This document shows positions 1 to 10,093 of a stretch of 50,356 nucleotides of DNA, in pieces. Position 1 is the first letter of the stretch; every line of letters starts with the position of its first letter. The notes beneath the pieces were generated by a model, which saw nothing but the letters and a program-made list of their open reading frames with translations, had not been told where the DNA came from and searched no databases. The DNA is from an uncultured Alphaproteobacteria bacterium (lineage in GTDB: Bacteria > Pseudomonadota > Alphaproteobacteria > Geminicoccales > Geminicoccaceae), in the NCBI GenBank assembly GCA_937995535.1, contig CALKJU010000059.1, positions 1 through 50,356 on the forward strand, read 5' to 3'. Position numbers and translations under genes: made by a program.

Positions 1-1235
1 AGCAGCGTCAGCTGGTGACGCTGGCGGCGCAGGACCTCGAAGCGAAAGCCGTGGAACTCGAAGGACTCGCCGCTGTCCGGAATGCGGCGCGCCTCGTTGA
101 TGACCAGCCCGGCGATGGTCGTCGCTTCCTCGTCGGGAAGCCGCCAGTCGAACTGTCGGTTGAGGTCACGGACATTGACATGACCTTCGACGACCAGCGT
201 GCCGTCGGCCTCGAGCTGCACGCCGGCGACCACGTGGTCCTTCTCGTCCTCGATCTCGCCCACGATCTCTTCGATGATGTCCTCGAGCGTGACGAGCCCC
301 TGCAGCGTGCCGTATTCGTCGACGACCAGCGCCAGGTGCGCTCGCCGATGACGGAAGGCGAGCAGTTGCGCCTGCAGCGAGGTGGTGTCGGGGACGAACC
401 AGGGCGGCGCCATGATCGCGTCGAGCCGCACCTCCTCGGGGCTGCCGGCGGCGAGAACGGCCGCGAACAGGTCCTTGGTGTGCAGGACCCCGACGATGGT
501 GTCGGGCTCGCCGCGCCAGACCGGATAGCGGGTGTAGGGCTGGCTGCGCACCAGCGCCACGATCTCGGCCACCGGCAGATCGGCGTTGATCGTCACCATG
601 TGCCGGCGGTGGGTCATGACCGAGCTCACCTCGATCTCCTCCAGGTCGAGCACCGCGCCGAGCATGTCCCGGTAGTGCTTGCCGACCCCGCCCTCGGCCG
701 CGGCGAGCGCGATCGCCCCGCGGAGCTGCTCGGTGCCGACCGCGATCCCGCCACCCTCCAGCCGCGTCCCGAATGGGCGCAGGATTCCGTTGATCAGCAC
801 GCGCAGCACCGCAGTGACCGGGGCCAGCGCGGCGACCAGGAGACGGGCGGCGGGCGCCACCCGCATCGCCACCGAGTCGGCGTGGCGGATGGCGTAGGTC
901 TTGGGCAGCACCTCACCGAAAATGACCACGAGCGTGGTCATGACCAAGGTCGCGAGCGCCACACCACCGCTGCCGACCAGGCGCAGCAACGCCTCGGTGG
1001 CGATTGCGGCGGCCAGAATGTTGACGATGTTGTTGCCGATCAGCAGGGCACTGATGAGCCGTTCCTTGTCCGCGAAGAGCCGCTTGACGAGCTGGGCGCG
1101 ACGGTCGCCTCGCTCGGCGAGGTGCCAGATCCGGGCGCGCGACACACCGGTCATGGCGGTCTCCGTTCCGGAGAGCATCCCGGACAGCACCAGCAGACCG
1201 AGAATCGCCAGGAGCGACGGCAGCTCGGCGGTCAT
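1..1235 (-). CDS. HlyC/CorC-family (CNNM/DUF21 plus CBS) membrane protein, 3' end cut by window edge
   Basis: Reading leftward from an ATG at 1235, the protein starts MTAELPSLLAILGLLVLSGM, a hydrophobic first segment. The CNNM hallmark region SGTETAMTGVSRARI follows, then LISALLIGNNIVNILA. This is the DUF21 transmembrane domain. The middle encodes a CBS pair, and the frame is still open at base 1, where it reads RHQLTL in the CorC/HlyC C-terminal domain. About 411 residues are present, so only a few tens are missing. Family members are inner-membrane proteins linked to divalent cation (magnesium/cobalt) efflux or tolerance; the 'hemolysin' label is historical. It lies 172 bp downstream of aroK on the same strand and may be cotranscribed with it. 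The family call is firm; the transported ion is not known. Confidence 0.88.
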   Translation of the reverse strand, partial: MTAELPSLLAILGLLVLSGMLSGTETAMTGVSRARIWHLAERGDRRAQLVKRLFADKERLISALLIGNNIVNILAAAIATEALLRLVGSGGVALATLVMTTLVVIFGEVLPKTYAIRHADSVAMRVAPAARLLVAALAPVTAVLRVLINGILRPFGTRLEGGGIAVGTEQLRGAIALAAAEGGVGKHYRDMLGAVLDLEEIEVSSVMTHRRHMVTINADLPVAEIVALVRSQPYTRYPVWRGEPDTIVGVLHTKDLFAAVLAAGSPEEVRLDAIMAPPWFVPDTTSLQAQLLAFRHRRAHLALVVDEYGTLQGLVTLEDIIEEIVGEIEDEKDHVVAGVQLEADGTLVVEGHVNVRDLNRQFDWRLPDEEATTIAGLVINEARRIPDSGESFEFHGFRFEVLRRQRHQLTL

Positions 1236-1407
1236 CGCCGGGTCCTCCGGGTTGCTGCGCCGCCCGATCGCGGGCACCCGCGGGGCCATGCTCCCACCGG
1301 TTCGGTCGACCGATCAGTCGGGCGCAGCGAGGACGCCACGAGCCACCTCCTCGGGCACTTCGCCCGTCACCGATGCCTCGCCGACCCGCTGCGGCCGGCC
1401 CGGCTCA

Positions 1408-2007
1408 TCATGCTTGCTCGGGCGCCGGGGCCGCGCGCAGCAGCGTGACGATCCGCTCGACGATCGTGTCGGCCGGCTGCTCGCCGGTATCGACGACGTG
1501 GTCGGCCTCCGCGTAGACCGGGTACCGTTGCTCCATCAGCCGGCCGAGGATCTCGCGCGGGTCGCCCTGCGCGAGGAGCGGCCGCGTGCCACGCTTGCGG
1601 GCGGTGCGCGCGACGAGCGTGTCGAGTCCCGCGCGCAGCCAGATCGTCAGCGCCTGCTCCTTGAGCTTGGCCCGCGTGCCCGGATCCATGAAGGCCCCGC
1701 CGCCCAGTGCCAGGACGCGCGGCGGGCTCTCCAGCACCCGGCCGATCACGCGCCGCTCGAGGTTGCGGAACTCGGCCTCGCCGTAGCGGGCGAAGATCTC
1801 CGGGATGTCCATCGCCGCCGCGGCGACGATCAGCTCGTCCGTGTCCTCGAACGGTGCCGCCAGGGCCCGCGCCAGACGCCGCCCGACCGCAGTCTTCCCT
1901 GCGCCCATGAGCCCCACGAGCGCCACCGTCCGCGTCAGCGGCGGGCAGTCGGCGAGCGGGGGCCCGCTAGGATCGGGGTCCGGCTGATCCGGGTCCGGCG
2001 ACGACAT
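1408..2007 (-). CDS. aroK: Shikimate kinase
   Basis: This 199-residue protein phosphorylates shikimate at the 3-hydroxyl with ATP, the fifth step of the chorismate pathway, in the cytoplasm. The Walker A motif GLMGAGKT sits at about residues 32-39. The shikimate-binding Asp region FEDTDEL follows at about 53-59, then FRNLE and the glycine-rich LGGGAF. The lid contains TRPLL and the C-terminal part has the RYPVYAEAD signature. I chose the ATG at 2007. The frame continues upstream to 2289, but that part overlaps the divergent small gene and looks non-coding. In many alphaproteobacteria aroK is followed by aroB and then a CorC-type gene; here aroB is absent from the gap. Confidence 0.95.
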   Translation of the reverse strand: MSSPDPDQPDPDPSGPPLADCPPLTRTVALVGLMGAGKTAVGRRLARALAAPFEDTDELIVAAAAMDIPEIFARYGEAEFRNLERRVIGRVLESPPRVLALGGGAFMDPGTRAKLKEQALTIWLRAGLDTLVARTARKRGTRPLLAQGDPREILGRLMEQRYPVYAEADHVVDTGEQPADTIVERIVTLLRAAPAPEQA

Positions 2008-2164
2008 GGGAGCACAACGTTGAAGCGGGCAGCGCCTCTGGATATAAGGCGGTATCCTGCCGTGCAAGCAACCATCGCCCCTCGGTCCGCCGGAAATCGT
2101 CGGGCCCGGGAGCGCGTTCGACATCACCCCGGGAGTGGCCCCGGGGCAACAGGACGGTGTCGCC

Positions 2165-2305
2165 TTGGCGCGAGTTCTGCTGCTGATTCTGGCCGTCCTG
2201 GTGCTGGGCGGCGTGATCTTTCTCCTGACCTGGGACATGCCCGCCCCGACCACGCGGGTCGAGGAGGTCGTTCCGCTGTCGCCGGACACGCGGCCGCCAC
2301 CCTGA
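2165..2305 (+). CDS. Small single-pass membrane protein upstream of xerD (46 aa)
   Basis: A TTG at 2165 opens a 46-codon frame that starts (M)ARVLLLILAVLVLGG and ends PLSPDTRPPP. It has one strong hydrophobic helix (about residues 4-22), then LTWDMPAPTTRVEEVVP, a short polar tail. It stops at 2303-2305, one base before the xerD ATG at 2307, and xerD has no good ribosome-binding site of its own, which suggests translational coupling. I recall similar TWD-P-APT proteins ahead of xerD in other Rhodospirillales; that is memory, not a search. An in-frame GTG at 2135 is an alternative start. Function is unknown. Confidence 0.6.
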   Translation: MARVLLLILAVLVLGGVIFLLTWDMPAPTTRVEEVVPLSPDTRPPP

Positions 2306-2306
2306 C

Positions 2307-3230
2307 ATGCTCGAGCTGTTTCTGGAGATGATGGCGGCGGAGCGGGGCGCCTCGCCGCACACGCTGGACGCGTATCGCCGCGACCTCGACGCCTATCTCG
2401 GCTTCCTCGCCGCGCGCGGGCGGAATGCTGCCGACGCGACCCCGGACGACGTCCGCGCGCATCTCGCCGACCTCGCCGCGCGCCGGATGGCCGCCTCGAC
2501 GGCCGCCCGCCACCTCTCGGCGATCCGTCAGCTGCACCGGTTCCTGTTTCTCGAAGGGCACCGCCCGGACGATCCGACCTCGCGTATCGACAGCCCGCGC
2601 CAGTCGCGACCCCTGCCGCGTCTGCTGACCGAGGAGGAGGTCACGGCGTTGATCGAAGCAGCCCGGCGCCGCCCGGGTGCCGATGGCGTGCGCCTCGTGG
2701 CGCTGCTCGAGCTGCTCTACGCGACCGGGCTGCGCGTCAGCGAGCTGATTTCCCTGACCCTCGCCGCGTTGGCCCCGGACCGCAGCCATCTCACCGTGCG
2801 CGGCAAGGGTGGCAAGGAGCGGATGGTGCCGATCGGGAGCAAGGCGCGCGAGGCGCTGACAGCGTGGCTGATCCTGCGGCCGGGCTTCGCCCCCGGGCCG
2901 CCGACCCGCTGGGTGTTCCCGTCGCGCGCGCGGAGTGGCCATGTGACGCGCCAACGGGTCGGGCAGTTGCTCAAGGAGCTGGCGGTCGACGCCGGCATCC
3001 CACCGGCGCGGATCTCGCCGCACGTGCTGCGCCACGCCTTCGCCAGCCACCTGCTGGCGCACGGCGCGGACCTGCGCGCGGTCCAGACCATGCTGGGCCA
3101 CGCCGACATCGCGACGACCCAGATCTACACCCATGTGCAGACCGAGCACTTGGCCGCGGCAGTGGCGCGGCACCACCCGCTGGCGCGCCGCGGCGCGACG
3201 GCCAGGCGGCGCCGCGAGCCGGAAGGCTGA
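2307..3230 (+). CDS. xerD: Site-specific tyrosine recombinase XerD
   Basis: This 307-residue integrase acts with XerC at the chromosomal dif site to resolve chromosome dimers. The N-terminal SAM-like DNA-binding domain occupies about residues 1-90. The catalytic domain carries the full set of residues: Arg143 in ATGLRVSE, Lys167 in RGKGGKER, His239 and Arg242 in HVLRHAF, His265 in LGHADI, and nucleophile Tyr274 in QIYTHV. Length is normal for XerD. It is divergent from aroK, a common alphaproteobacterial arrangement that favours the housekeeping XerD over a phage integrase. XerC is the alternative label, judged less likely from context. Confidence 0.93.
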   Translation: MLELFLEMMAAERGASPHTLDAYRRDLDAYLGFLAARGRNAADATPDDVRAHLADLAARRMAASTAARHLSAIRQLHRFLFLEGHRPDDPTSRIDSPRQSRPLPRLLTEEEVTALIEAARRRPGADGVRLVALLELLYATGLRVSELISLTLAALAPDRSHLTVRGKGGKERMVPIGSKAREALTAWLILRPGFAPGPPTRWVFPSRARSGHVTRQRVGQLLKELAVDAGIPPARISPHVLRHAFASHLLAHGADLRAVQTMLGHADIATTQIYTHVQTEHLAAAVARHHPLARRGATARRRREPEG

Positions 3231-3634
3231 GCCCGCACGCACGCTCGGTCTGGTCGACCACGCTAGCCTCGCCGCCGGGACAACCAGGGCTGGGGAGCGA
3301 CGGAAATGCGGGAGGCGCTGCCCACGGCCAGCGTCGCGGCCGGGGACCTGCTGCTCCCGGCCAGGACGCGCAGCGGGCGCCGATGATCGCCTGTGGCGCC
3401 ACGGTGCTCGCCCACCGGCTCGAAGCGACGACCCACTTTCGCTTGGACGTCAAGGCGCAGCTCGCCGAAAGGCGCTCGCTCCGGGCGATCATCGACGCGG
3501 TCCTCGACTCGCTGGTCGACCGCCACCCGCGTGGGCTCGCGGCCGCGGCCTGAGCCTGCCGCATCGGAGCGGTGATCCGCGATCCCTCCTCCTGGCCGAT
3601 GAGGGTGAAAGAGAACCACCTCCGCTCGACCTGC
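3231..3634. other. 404-bp gap between xerD and a convergent small gene
   Basis: This stretch holds no recognised gene. It contains one GC-rich inverted repeat (3338-3344 pairing with 3356-3362, an 11-nt loop, no T-tract) and one short plus-strand ORF (3383-3553) listed separately. I see no promoter or RNA gene that I can support here. Confidence 0.4.
3383..3553 (+). CDS. Short ORF, possibly coding (56 aa)
   Basis: ATG 3383 opens a 56-codon frame beginning MIACGATVLAHRLEATTHF and ending RGLAAAA. Third codon positions are strongly G/C like the neighbouring genes, and the translation resembles an amphipathic helical protein (LAERRSLRAIIDAVLDSLVD). No family is recognised and no clear Shine-Dalgarno sequence is visible. 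It could equally be a chance frame or a gene remnant. Confidence 0.25.
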   Translation: MIACGATVLAHRLEATTHFRLDVKAQLAERRSLRAIIDAVLDSLVDRHPRGLAAAA

Positions 3635-3850
3635 CTAGCGCACCGACCGGCCCGCCAACGGATGGCCGGTCAGGAGCGTGACGAGGTGCGCAACTGCGAG
3701 GACGACCATCACCAGCGCGACGCCGAGCAGCAGTGTCGACGGGAACCAGGAGACCTCTCCGAGCTCGCGCGGCCGGCGCTGGTGCCACAGGCAGAACGCC
3801 GCGAGGGCGACGCCGGCGGCGAGCAGCAGCAGGGTCCAGGGAAGGGTCAT
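3635..3850 (-). CDS. Small two-helix membrane protein (71 aa), unknown function
   Basis: ATG at 3850. The protein begins [19 protein letters not shown], a first transmembrane helix. A basic loop ([16 protein letters not shown]) follows, then a second helix ([20 protein letters not shown]) and a short tail. The frame also runs upstream in one large shadow ORF through the mutase gene, so the ATG is chosen because it begins the hydrophobic segment and lies in the 99-bp gap before mutA. It is divergent from mutA and convergent with xerD. I recall similar short proteins in alphaproteobacteria but no named function. Confidence 0.65.
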   Translation of the reverse strand: MTLPWTLLLLAAGVALAAFCLWHQRRPRELGEVSWFPSTLLLGVALVMVVLAVAHLVTLLTGHPLAGRSVR

Positions 3851-3949
3851 CGGCCGCTTGCGGCCGATGCGGGCGGTCGCCCATCGTCGCAGCCCCATTG
3901 TGCCGGGATGGCCGCGCGATAGCATGCGGCGATGGGGGACGGGGCAGGC

Positions 3950-5919
3950 ATGGACGGCTTCTCGCTCGCCGGCGATTTCGCGCCCGCCACGCGCGCGCAG
4001 TGGCTGGAGCTCGTCGCCAAGGTGCTGAACGGCGCCGATCCCGGCAAGCGCCTGGTGCGCGCCACCCGCGACGGACTCGAGATCCATCCGCTCTACCTGC
4101 GCGAGGGAGCGCCGCACCCGGATGCTGCGGGCTGGCCCGGTGCGAGCCCGTTCCTGCGTGGCGCCACCGCGACCGGCACGGCCCTTGGCGGCTGGGAGAT
4201 CCGCCAGCGCCACGCCCATCCCGACCCGGCCGCCGCGAGCCGTGCGATCCGCGAGGATCTCGACGGCGGCGTGCAGGCGATCCTGCTGCGCATCGACACC
4301 GGCCTGACCGTGCTGGGCGAGGCCGCAGACGGCTGCTGCATCGTCGACCTCGACGATCTCGACGAGGCGCTGGCCGGCGTCGATCTCGGCGAGGTCCCCG
4401 TGGCGCTCGAAGGCGGCCGCTGGGGCATCAACGCCTCGCTGATGGTCGCGCTGCTCCGCCGGCGCGGCACCGACCCGGGCCGCGTCCGTGTCGAACTCGG
4501 GGCCGACCCGCTGGGTGCGGCAGTGCGCGGCTTCGCGCTCGACCTCGAGCGTGGCATGCGGCGCGCCGCCGAGATCGTCGCCTTCGCCGACGCGCACCTG
4601 GCACAGGCCACAGCGGTCCGGGCCGACGGCCACGTCTACCACGCCGGTGGGGCATCCGAAGCGCAGGAGCTGGCCGCGGCCCTGGCCGGGGCCGTCGCCT
4701 ATCTGCGCGCCGCCGAGGCGCTCGGTGTGCCGCTCGGGCGCGCCGCGACCAGGATCGCCTTCCGCCTCGCCGCCGACGCGGACGTGTTCCTGACAGTGGC
4801 CAAACTCCGCGCGGCGCGCTGGCTGTGGGCGCGCGTCCAGCAGGCCTGCGGCATCGTGCCGGCGCCCATGCGGCTCCACGCGCTCACCGCCACGCGCATC
4901 TATGCGCGGCGCGATCCGTGGAACAATCTCGTCCGCGGCACGCTCGCGGCGCTCGCCGCCGGGCTCGGCGGGGCCGATGCGATCACCGTCCTGCCCTTCG
5001 ACCATGCGCTCGGCCTGCCCGACCCGCTGGCCCGCCGGCTGGCGCGCAACACCCACCACATCCTGCAGGCCGAGACCGGCATCCACCGGGTCATCGACCC
5101 GCTCGGCGGGGCCTGGTTCGTCGACGACCTGACCCGCGGGCTGGCGCAGCGGGCCTGGTCGCTGTTCCAGGCGATCGAGAGCGGCGGCGGCATGGTCGCG
5201 ATGCTGCGCAGGGGCACGATCCAGGATTGGGTCGTGGCGACCCGCGACGCCCGGCTGCGCGACGTCGCGACACGTCGCGAGCCGATCATCGGCGTCGGCG
5301 ACTTCCCGCTGCTCGACGAGCCCCCTTGGCAGCCCGAGCCGGTCGACGCGACGGCGCTGCGCGCCCGCGTCGAGGCCAAGCTCGCCACCGCCACCGACAC
5401 GGTCGGCCTTCGGTTCGAAGAGCTCGTCGCACTGTCCGAGGAGGGCCGCGCGCTGCGCTTTCGCGGCACGCTCGACACCTTCACCCCCCTGCCGCCGATC
5501 CGCGTCGGCCAGGAGTTCGAGGCGCTGCGCGATCGCGCCGAGCGGTCACTCGCCGAGCGTGGCGTCCGTCCGGCCGTCAGCCTGGCCTGCCTCGGCCCGA
5601 GCGCCGAGCATGCGGCGCGCGCGAGCTTTGCCGGCAACCTCCTCGCGGCGGGCGGGATCGCGACGCTGCCCGTCGATCCCCGGGCCCCGGAAAGCGTGCG
5701 GCCCGTGGCGTTCCTCTGCGGCAGCGACGCGGCCTACGCGGCCGACGGCGTGGCGGCGATCGCAGGGCTGACGGCAGCGGGGTGCCGCAGGCTGTGGGTG
5801 GTCGGCCGGCCGCCCAACGCCGCTGCCCTGGAAGCAGCCGGCGCCGAGGGCTGCATCGTCGCCGGGACCGACGCGGTGGCGCTGCTCGAGACCATCCACG
5901 AGGTCCTGGACCAGACGTC

Positions 5920-5923
<4 letters not shown>
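3950..5923 (+). CDS. mutA: Methylmalonyl-CoA mutase, small (beta) subunit
   Basis: This 657-residue protein is the non-catalytic partner of the heterodimeric B12-dependent mutase that interconverts (R)-methylmalonyl-CoA and succinyl-CoA. The N-terminal [19 protein letters not shown] and the TIM-barrel motifs ([49 protein letters not shown]) are family-typical. The C-terminal flavodoxin-like domain lacks the cobalamin DxHxxG motif, as expected for this subunit. I chose ATG 3950 because GGGGGAC/GGGG lies just upstream; ATG 3932 would add six residues but has no such site. The stop overlaps the mutB start (ATGA), so the subunits are translationally coupled. No epimerase or MeaB chaperone gene lies in the window. 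Confidence 0.92.
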
Positions 5924-8115
<2,192 letters not shown>

Positions 8116-8183
8116 GCTGGTCGGGCCCGGCCGGGGCGCGGGCGGCACCGCGCCGTCCGGCGCGGCGAGCTGGAGCAGGGGCG

Positions 8184-9254
8184 ATGGCGACCGTTCTGAC
8201 ACGGCCGACGACGGAGGCGCAGCCGCAGCCGCGCCTGCCCGCCGATCATCCGCGCCTGCCGGCGGCGAAGATCGGGGTCGTGCTGATGAACCTCGGCACG
8301 CCCGACGGCACCGACTACTGGTCGATGCGCCGCTATCTCGACGAGTTCCTGTCCGACCGGCGGGTCATCGAGGTCAGCCCGTGGATCTGGCAGCCGCTGC
8401 TCAAGCTGGTGATCCTCACCACGCGCCCGTTCCGCTCCGGCCGCGCCTACGCCTCGATCTGGAACACCGAGCGCAACGAGAGCCCGCTGCGCACCATCAC
8501 CCGCGCCCAGGCGGAGCGGGTCGCCGAGCGGCTCGCCGGGCGCGCCGAGCTGCGCGTCGACTGGGCGATGCGCTACGGTCGCCCGGCGATCGCCGAGGTG
8601 ATCGAGCGCCTCGCCGACGAGGGCTGCACCCGCCTCGTGCTGCTGCCGCTCTACCCGCAGTACAGCGCCGCGACGACCGCCACCGCCTACGACGCGGCGT
8701 TCCGCGCGCTGATGCGGCTGCGCTGGCAGCCGGCGGTGCGGACGGCACCGCCCTATCACGACCATCCGGGCTACATCGAGCTGGTGGCGCGCTCGATCCG
8801 CAGCCACCTCGCCGGGCTCGACTGGCAGCCGCAGCTCGTGATCACCTCGTTCCACGGGATGCCCGAGGACTATCTGCTCAAGGGCGATCCCTACCACTGC
8901 CAGTGCCAGAAGACCGCCCGTCTGGTGCGCGAACGCCTCGGGATGAGCGCCGAGCAGCTCATGGTCTGCTTCCAGTCACGCTTCGGCAAGGCCGAGTGGC
9001 TCAAGCCCTATCTCGACAGGACGCTGGAGGAGCTGCCGGCCAACGGGATCACCCGGGTCGCCGTCATCTCGCCGGGCTTCTCCGCCGACTGCCTGGAGAC
9101 GCTCGAGGAGATCGCCGTGGAGGGGCGGGAGAGCTTCCTCCATGCCGGCGGCGAGCGCTTCACCTACATCCCGGCGCTCAACGACAGCCAGGGCCACATC
9201 GACCTGATCGAGCAGCTGGTGCTCCGCGAACTCGACGGCTGGCTGCCGCGCTGA
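8184..9254 (+). CDS. hemH: Ferrochelatase
   Basis: This 356-residue enzyme inserts ferrous iron into protoporphyrin IX, the last step of protoheme synthesis, at the inner face of the membrane. Family motifs are GVVLMNLGTP near residue 33, LLPLYPQYSAATTATAYD, the metal/porphyrin His in TSFHGMPEDYL (about residue 224) and the conserved Glu in CLETLEEIA near 305. A Cys-containing CQCQKTARL segment follows the His motif. The start at 8184 has a good GGAGCAGGGG ribosome-binding site. It follows mutB by 68 bp and may be read with it or alone. The length includes a roughly 30-residue Pro/Ala-rich N-terminal extension with no recognised role. Confidence 0.96.
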   Translation: MATVLTRPTTEAQPQPRLPADHPRLPAAKIGVVLMNLGTPDGTDYWSMRRYLDEFLSDRRVIEVSPWIWQPLLKLVILTTRPFRSGRAYASIWNTERNESPLRTITRAQAERVAERLAGRAELRVDWAMRYGRPAIAEVIERLADEGCTRLVLLPLYPQYSAATTATAYDAAFRALMRLRWQPAVRTAPPYHDHPGYIELVARSIRSHLAGLDWQPQLVITSFHGMPEDYLLKGDPYHCQCQKTARLVRERLGMSAEQLMVCFQSRFGKAEWLKPYLDRTLEELPANGITRVAVISPGFSADCLETLEEIAVEGRESFLHAGGERFTYIPALNDSQGHIDLIEQLVLRELDGWLPR

Positions 9255-9263
9255 GCGGTTTCC

Positions 9264-9950
9264 TCACGACCCGGCCAAGCGCTGTCGCACACCTTCCAGA
9301 TGCCCGTGCAGCGCCGCGCGGGCCGTTTCCGGGTCGCGCGCCGTGATCGCCGCAAGGATCCGCGCATGCTCGGCCGCGGTCACGACCTTCACCGCCGGCG
9401 TCCGGACCTCGCCGAGCACGGTGCGGATGACCTTGGCGAGGCTGCCGCCGATATAGGCGACGAAGCTGACGAAGTGGCCGTTGCCGGTGGCCTCGGCGAT
9501 GCGGACGTGGAACGCGACGTCGGCGGCGACGCCCGCCTCGCTCCGCTCGTCGGCTTCGAGGAAGGCCGCATGCGCAGCGACGATGCGCTCGAGCTGGAGT
9601 GGCGTCCGGCGGGTCGCCGCGAGTGCCGCCGCCTCGGCCTCGACCGCCTCGCGCAGTTCGAGCATCGCCAGCATCTCGGTGCGGTCGGCGAGCAGGTCGG
9701 TGGCGACCTTGAAGCTCCGCCGGTCGAGGGGATGGGCGAGGAACAAACCGCTGCCACGCGCCGAGCGGACCAGCCCGTCCGACTTGAGGCGCGAGATCGC
9801 CTCGCGCACCACGGCGCGGCTGACCTTGAACCGGCCCATCAGCGCCTGCTCGGTGGGCAGCTGGTCACCCGGATCGTACACGCCGCTGGCGATCTCGCGC
9901 GCCAGAATGCCGGCGATCTCCTCCGGCAGGGGCGCCGGGCCTCTGATCAC
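9264..9950 (-). CDS. GntR-family (FadR/FCD) transcriptional regulator
   Basis: The N-terminal winged helix-turn-helix reads YDPGDQLPTEQALMGRFKVS then VVREAISRLKSDGLV, typical of GntR proteins. The all-helical FCD effector domain follows (ELREAVEAEAAALAA ... FHVRIAEATGN ... EHARILAAITARDPETA), with Asp/His residues that often bind a metal and a carboxylate effector. The frame can be read from a TTG at 10025, but that start lies inside the palindrome at 10014-10026, so I prefer GTG 9950 (228 residues). It is divergent from the sugar ABC operon starting at 10094, which it probably represses until a sugar-derived ligand is present. The ligand is unknown. Confidence 0.88.
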   Translation of the reverse strand: MIRGPAPLPEEIAGILAREIASGVYDPGDQLPTEQALMGRFKVSRAVVREAISRLKSDGLVRSARGSGLFLAHPLDRRSFKVATDLLADRTEMLAMLELREAVEAEAAALAATRRTPLQLERIVAAHAAFLEADERSEAGVAADVAFHVRIAEATGNGHFVSFVAYIGGSLAKVIRTVLGEVRTPAVKVVTAAEHARILAAITARDPETARAALHGHLEGVRQRLAGS

Positions 9951-10013
9951 GATCGCGCCACGATCCAACCCCGCATTGCTGCAGGATGGACCCGTCGCCG
10001 CGCCGCGACAAGG

Positions 10014-10026
10014 GTTGTCAGACAAC
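10014..10026. promoter_or_regulatory. GntR/FCD-type operator palindrome
   Basis: GTTGTCAGACAAC is a perfect 6+1+6 inverted repeat between the divergent regulator and importer genes. It fits the TnGTnnnACnA pattern known for FadR-subfamily regulators. It overlaps the -35 element of the proposed importer promoter, which suits repression by occlusion and autoregulation of the gntR-type gene. Confidence 0.65.
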
Positions 10027-10044
10027 TTCGGGCGTGCGTAGAGT
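10015..10044 (+). promoter_or_regulatory. Probable promoter of the sugar ABC operon
   Basis: TTGTCA (10015-10020), an 18-bp spacer and TAGAGT (10039-10044) resemble a sigma-70 promoter. The element lies 50 bp before the binding-protein ATG, and its -35 hexamer is part of the operator palindrome. This is a pattern match only. Confidence 0.4.
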
Positions 10045-10093
10045 GGCGCCGCCCGCGGTGGCGGGTGATCAACGCGCGCCGGGGAGGCAGATC

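Noticed and set aside
15..1448. A 477-codon plus-strand frame at the window start
   Set aside because: It is antisense to the CNNM/CorC gene and its translation is low-complexity His/Asp/Arg-rich with no domain.
2307..3230. Tyrosine recombinase as evidence for a phage or integrative element
   Set aside because: Divergent aroK and housekeeping context, normal composition and no att-like repeats or phage genes indicate the chromosomal XerD.
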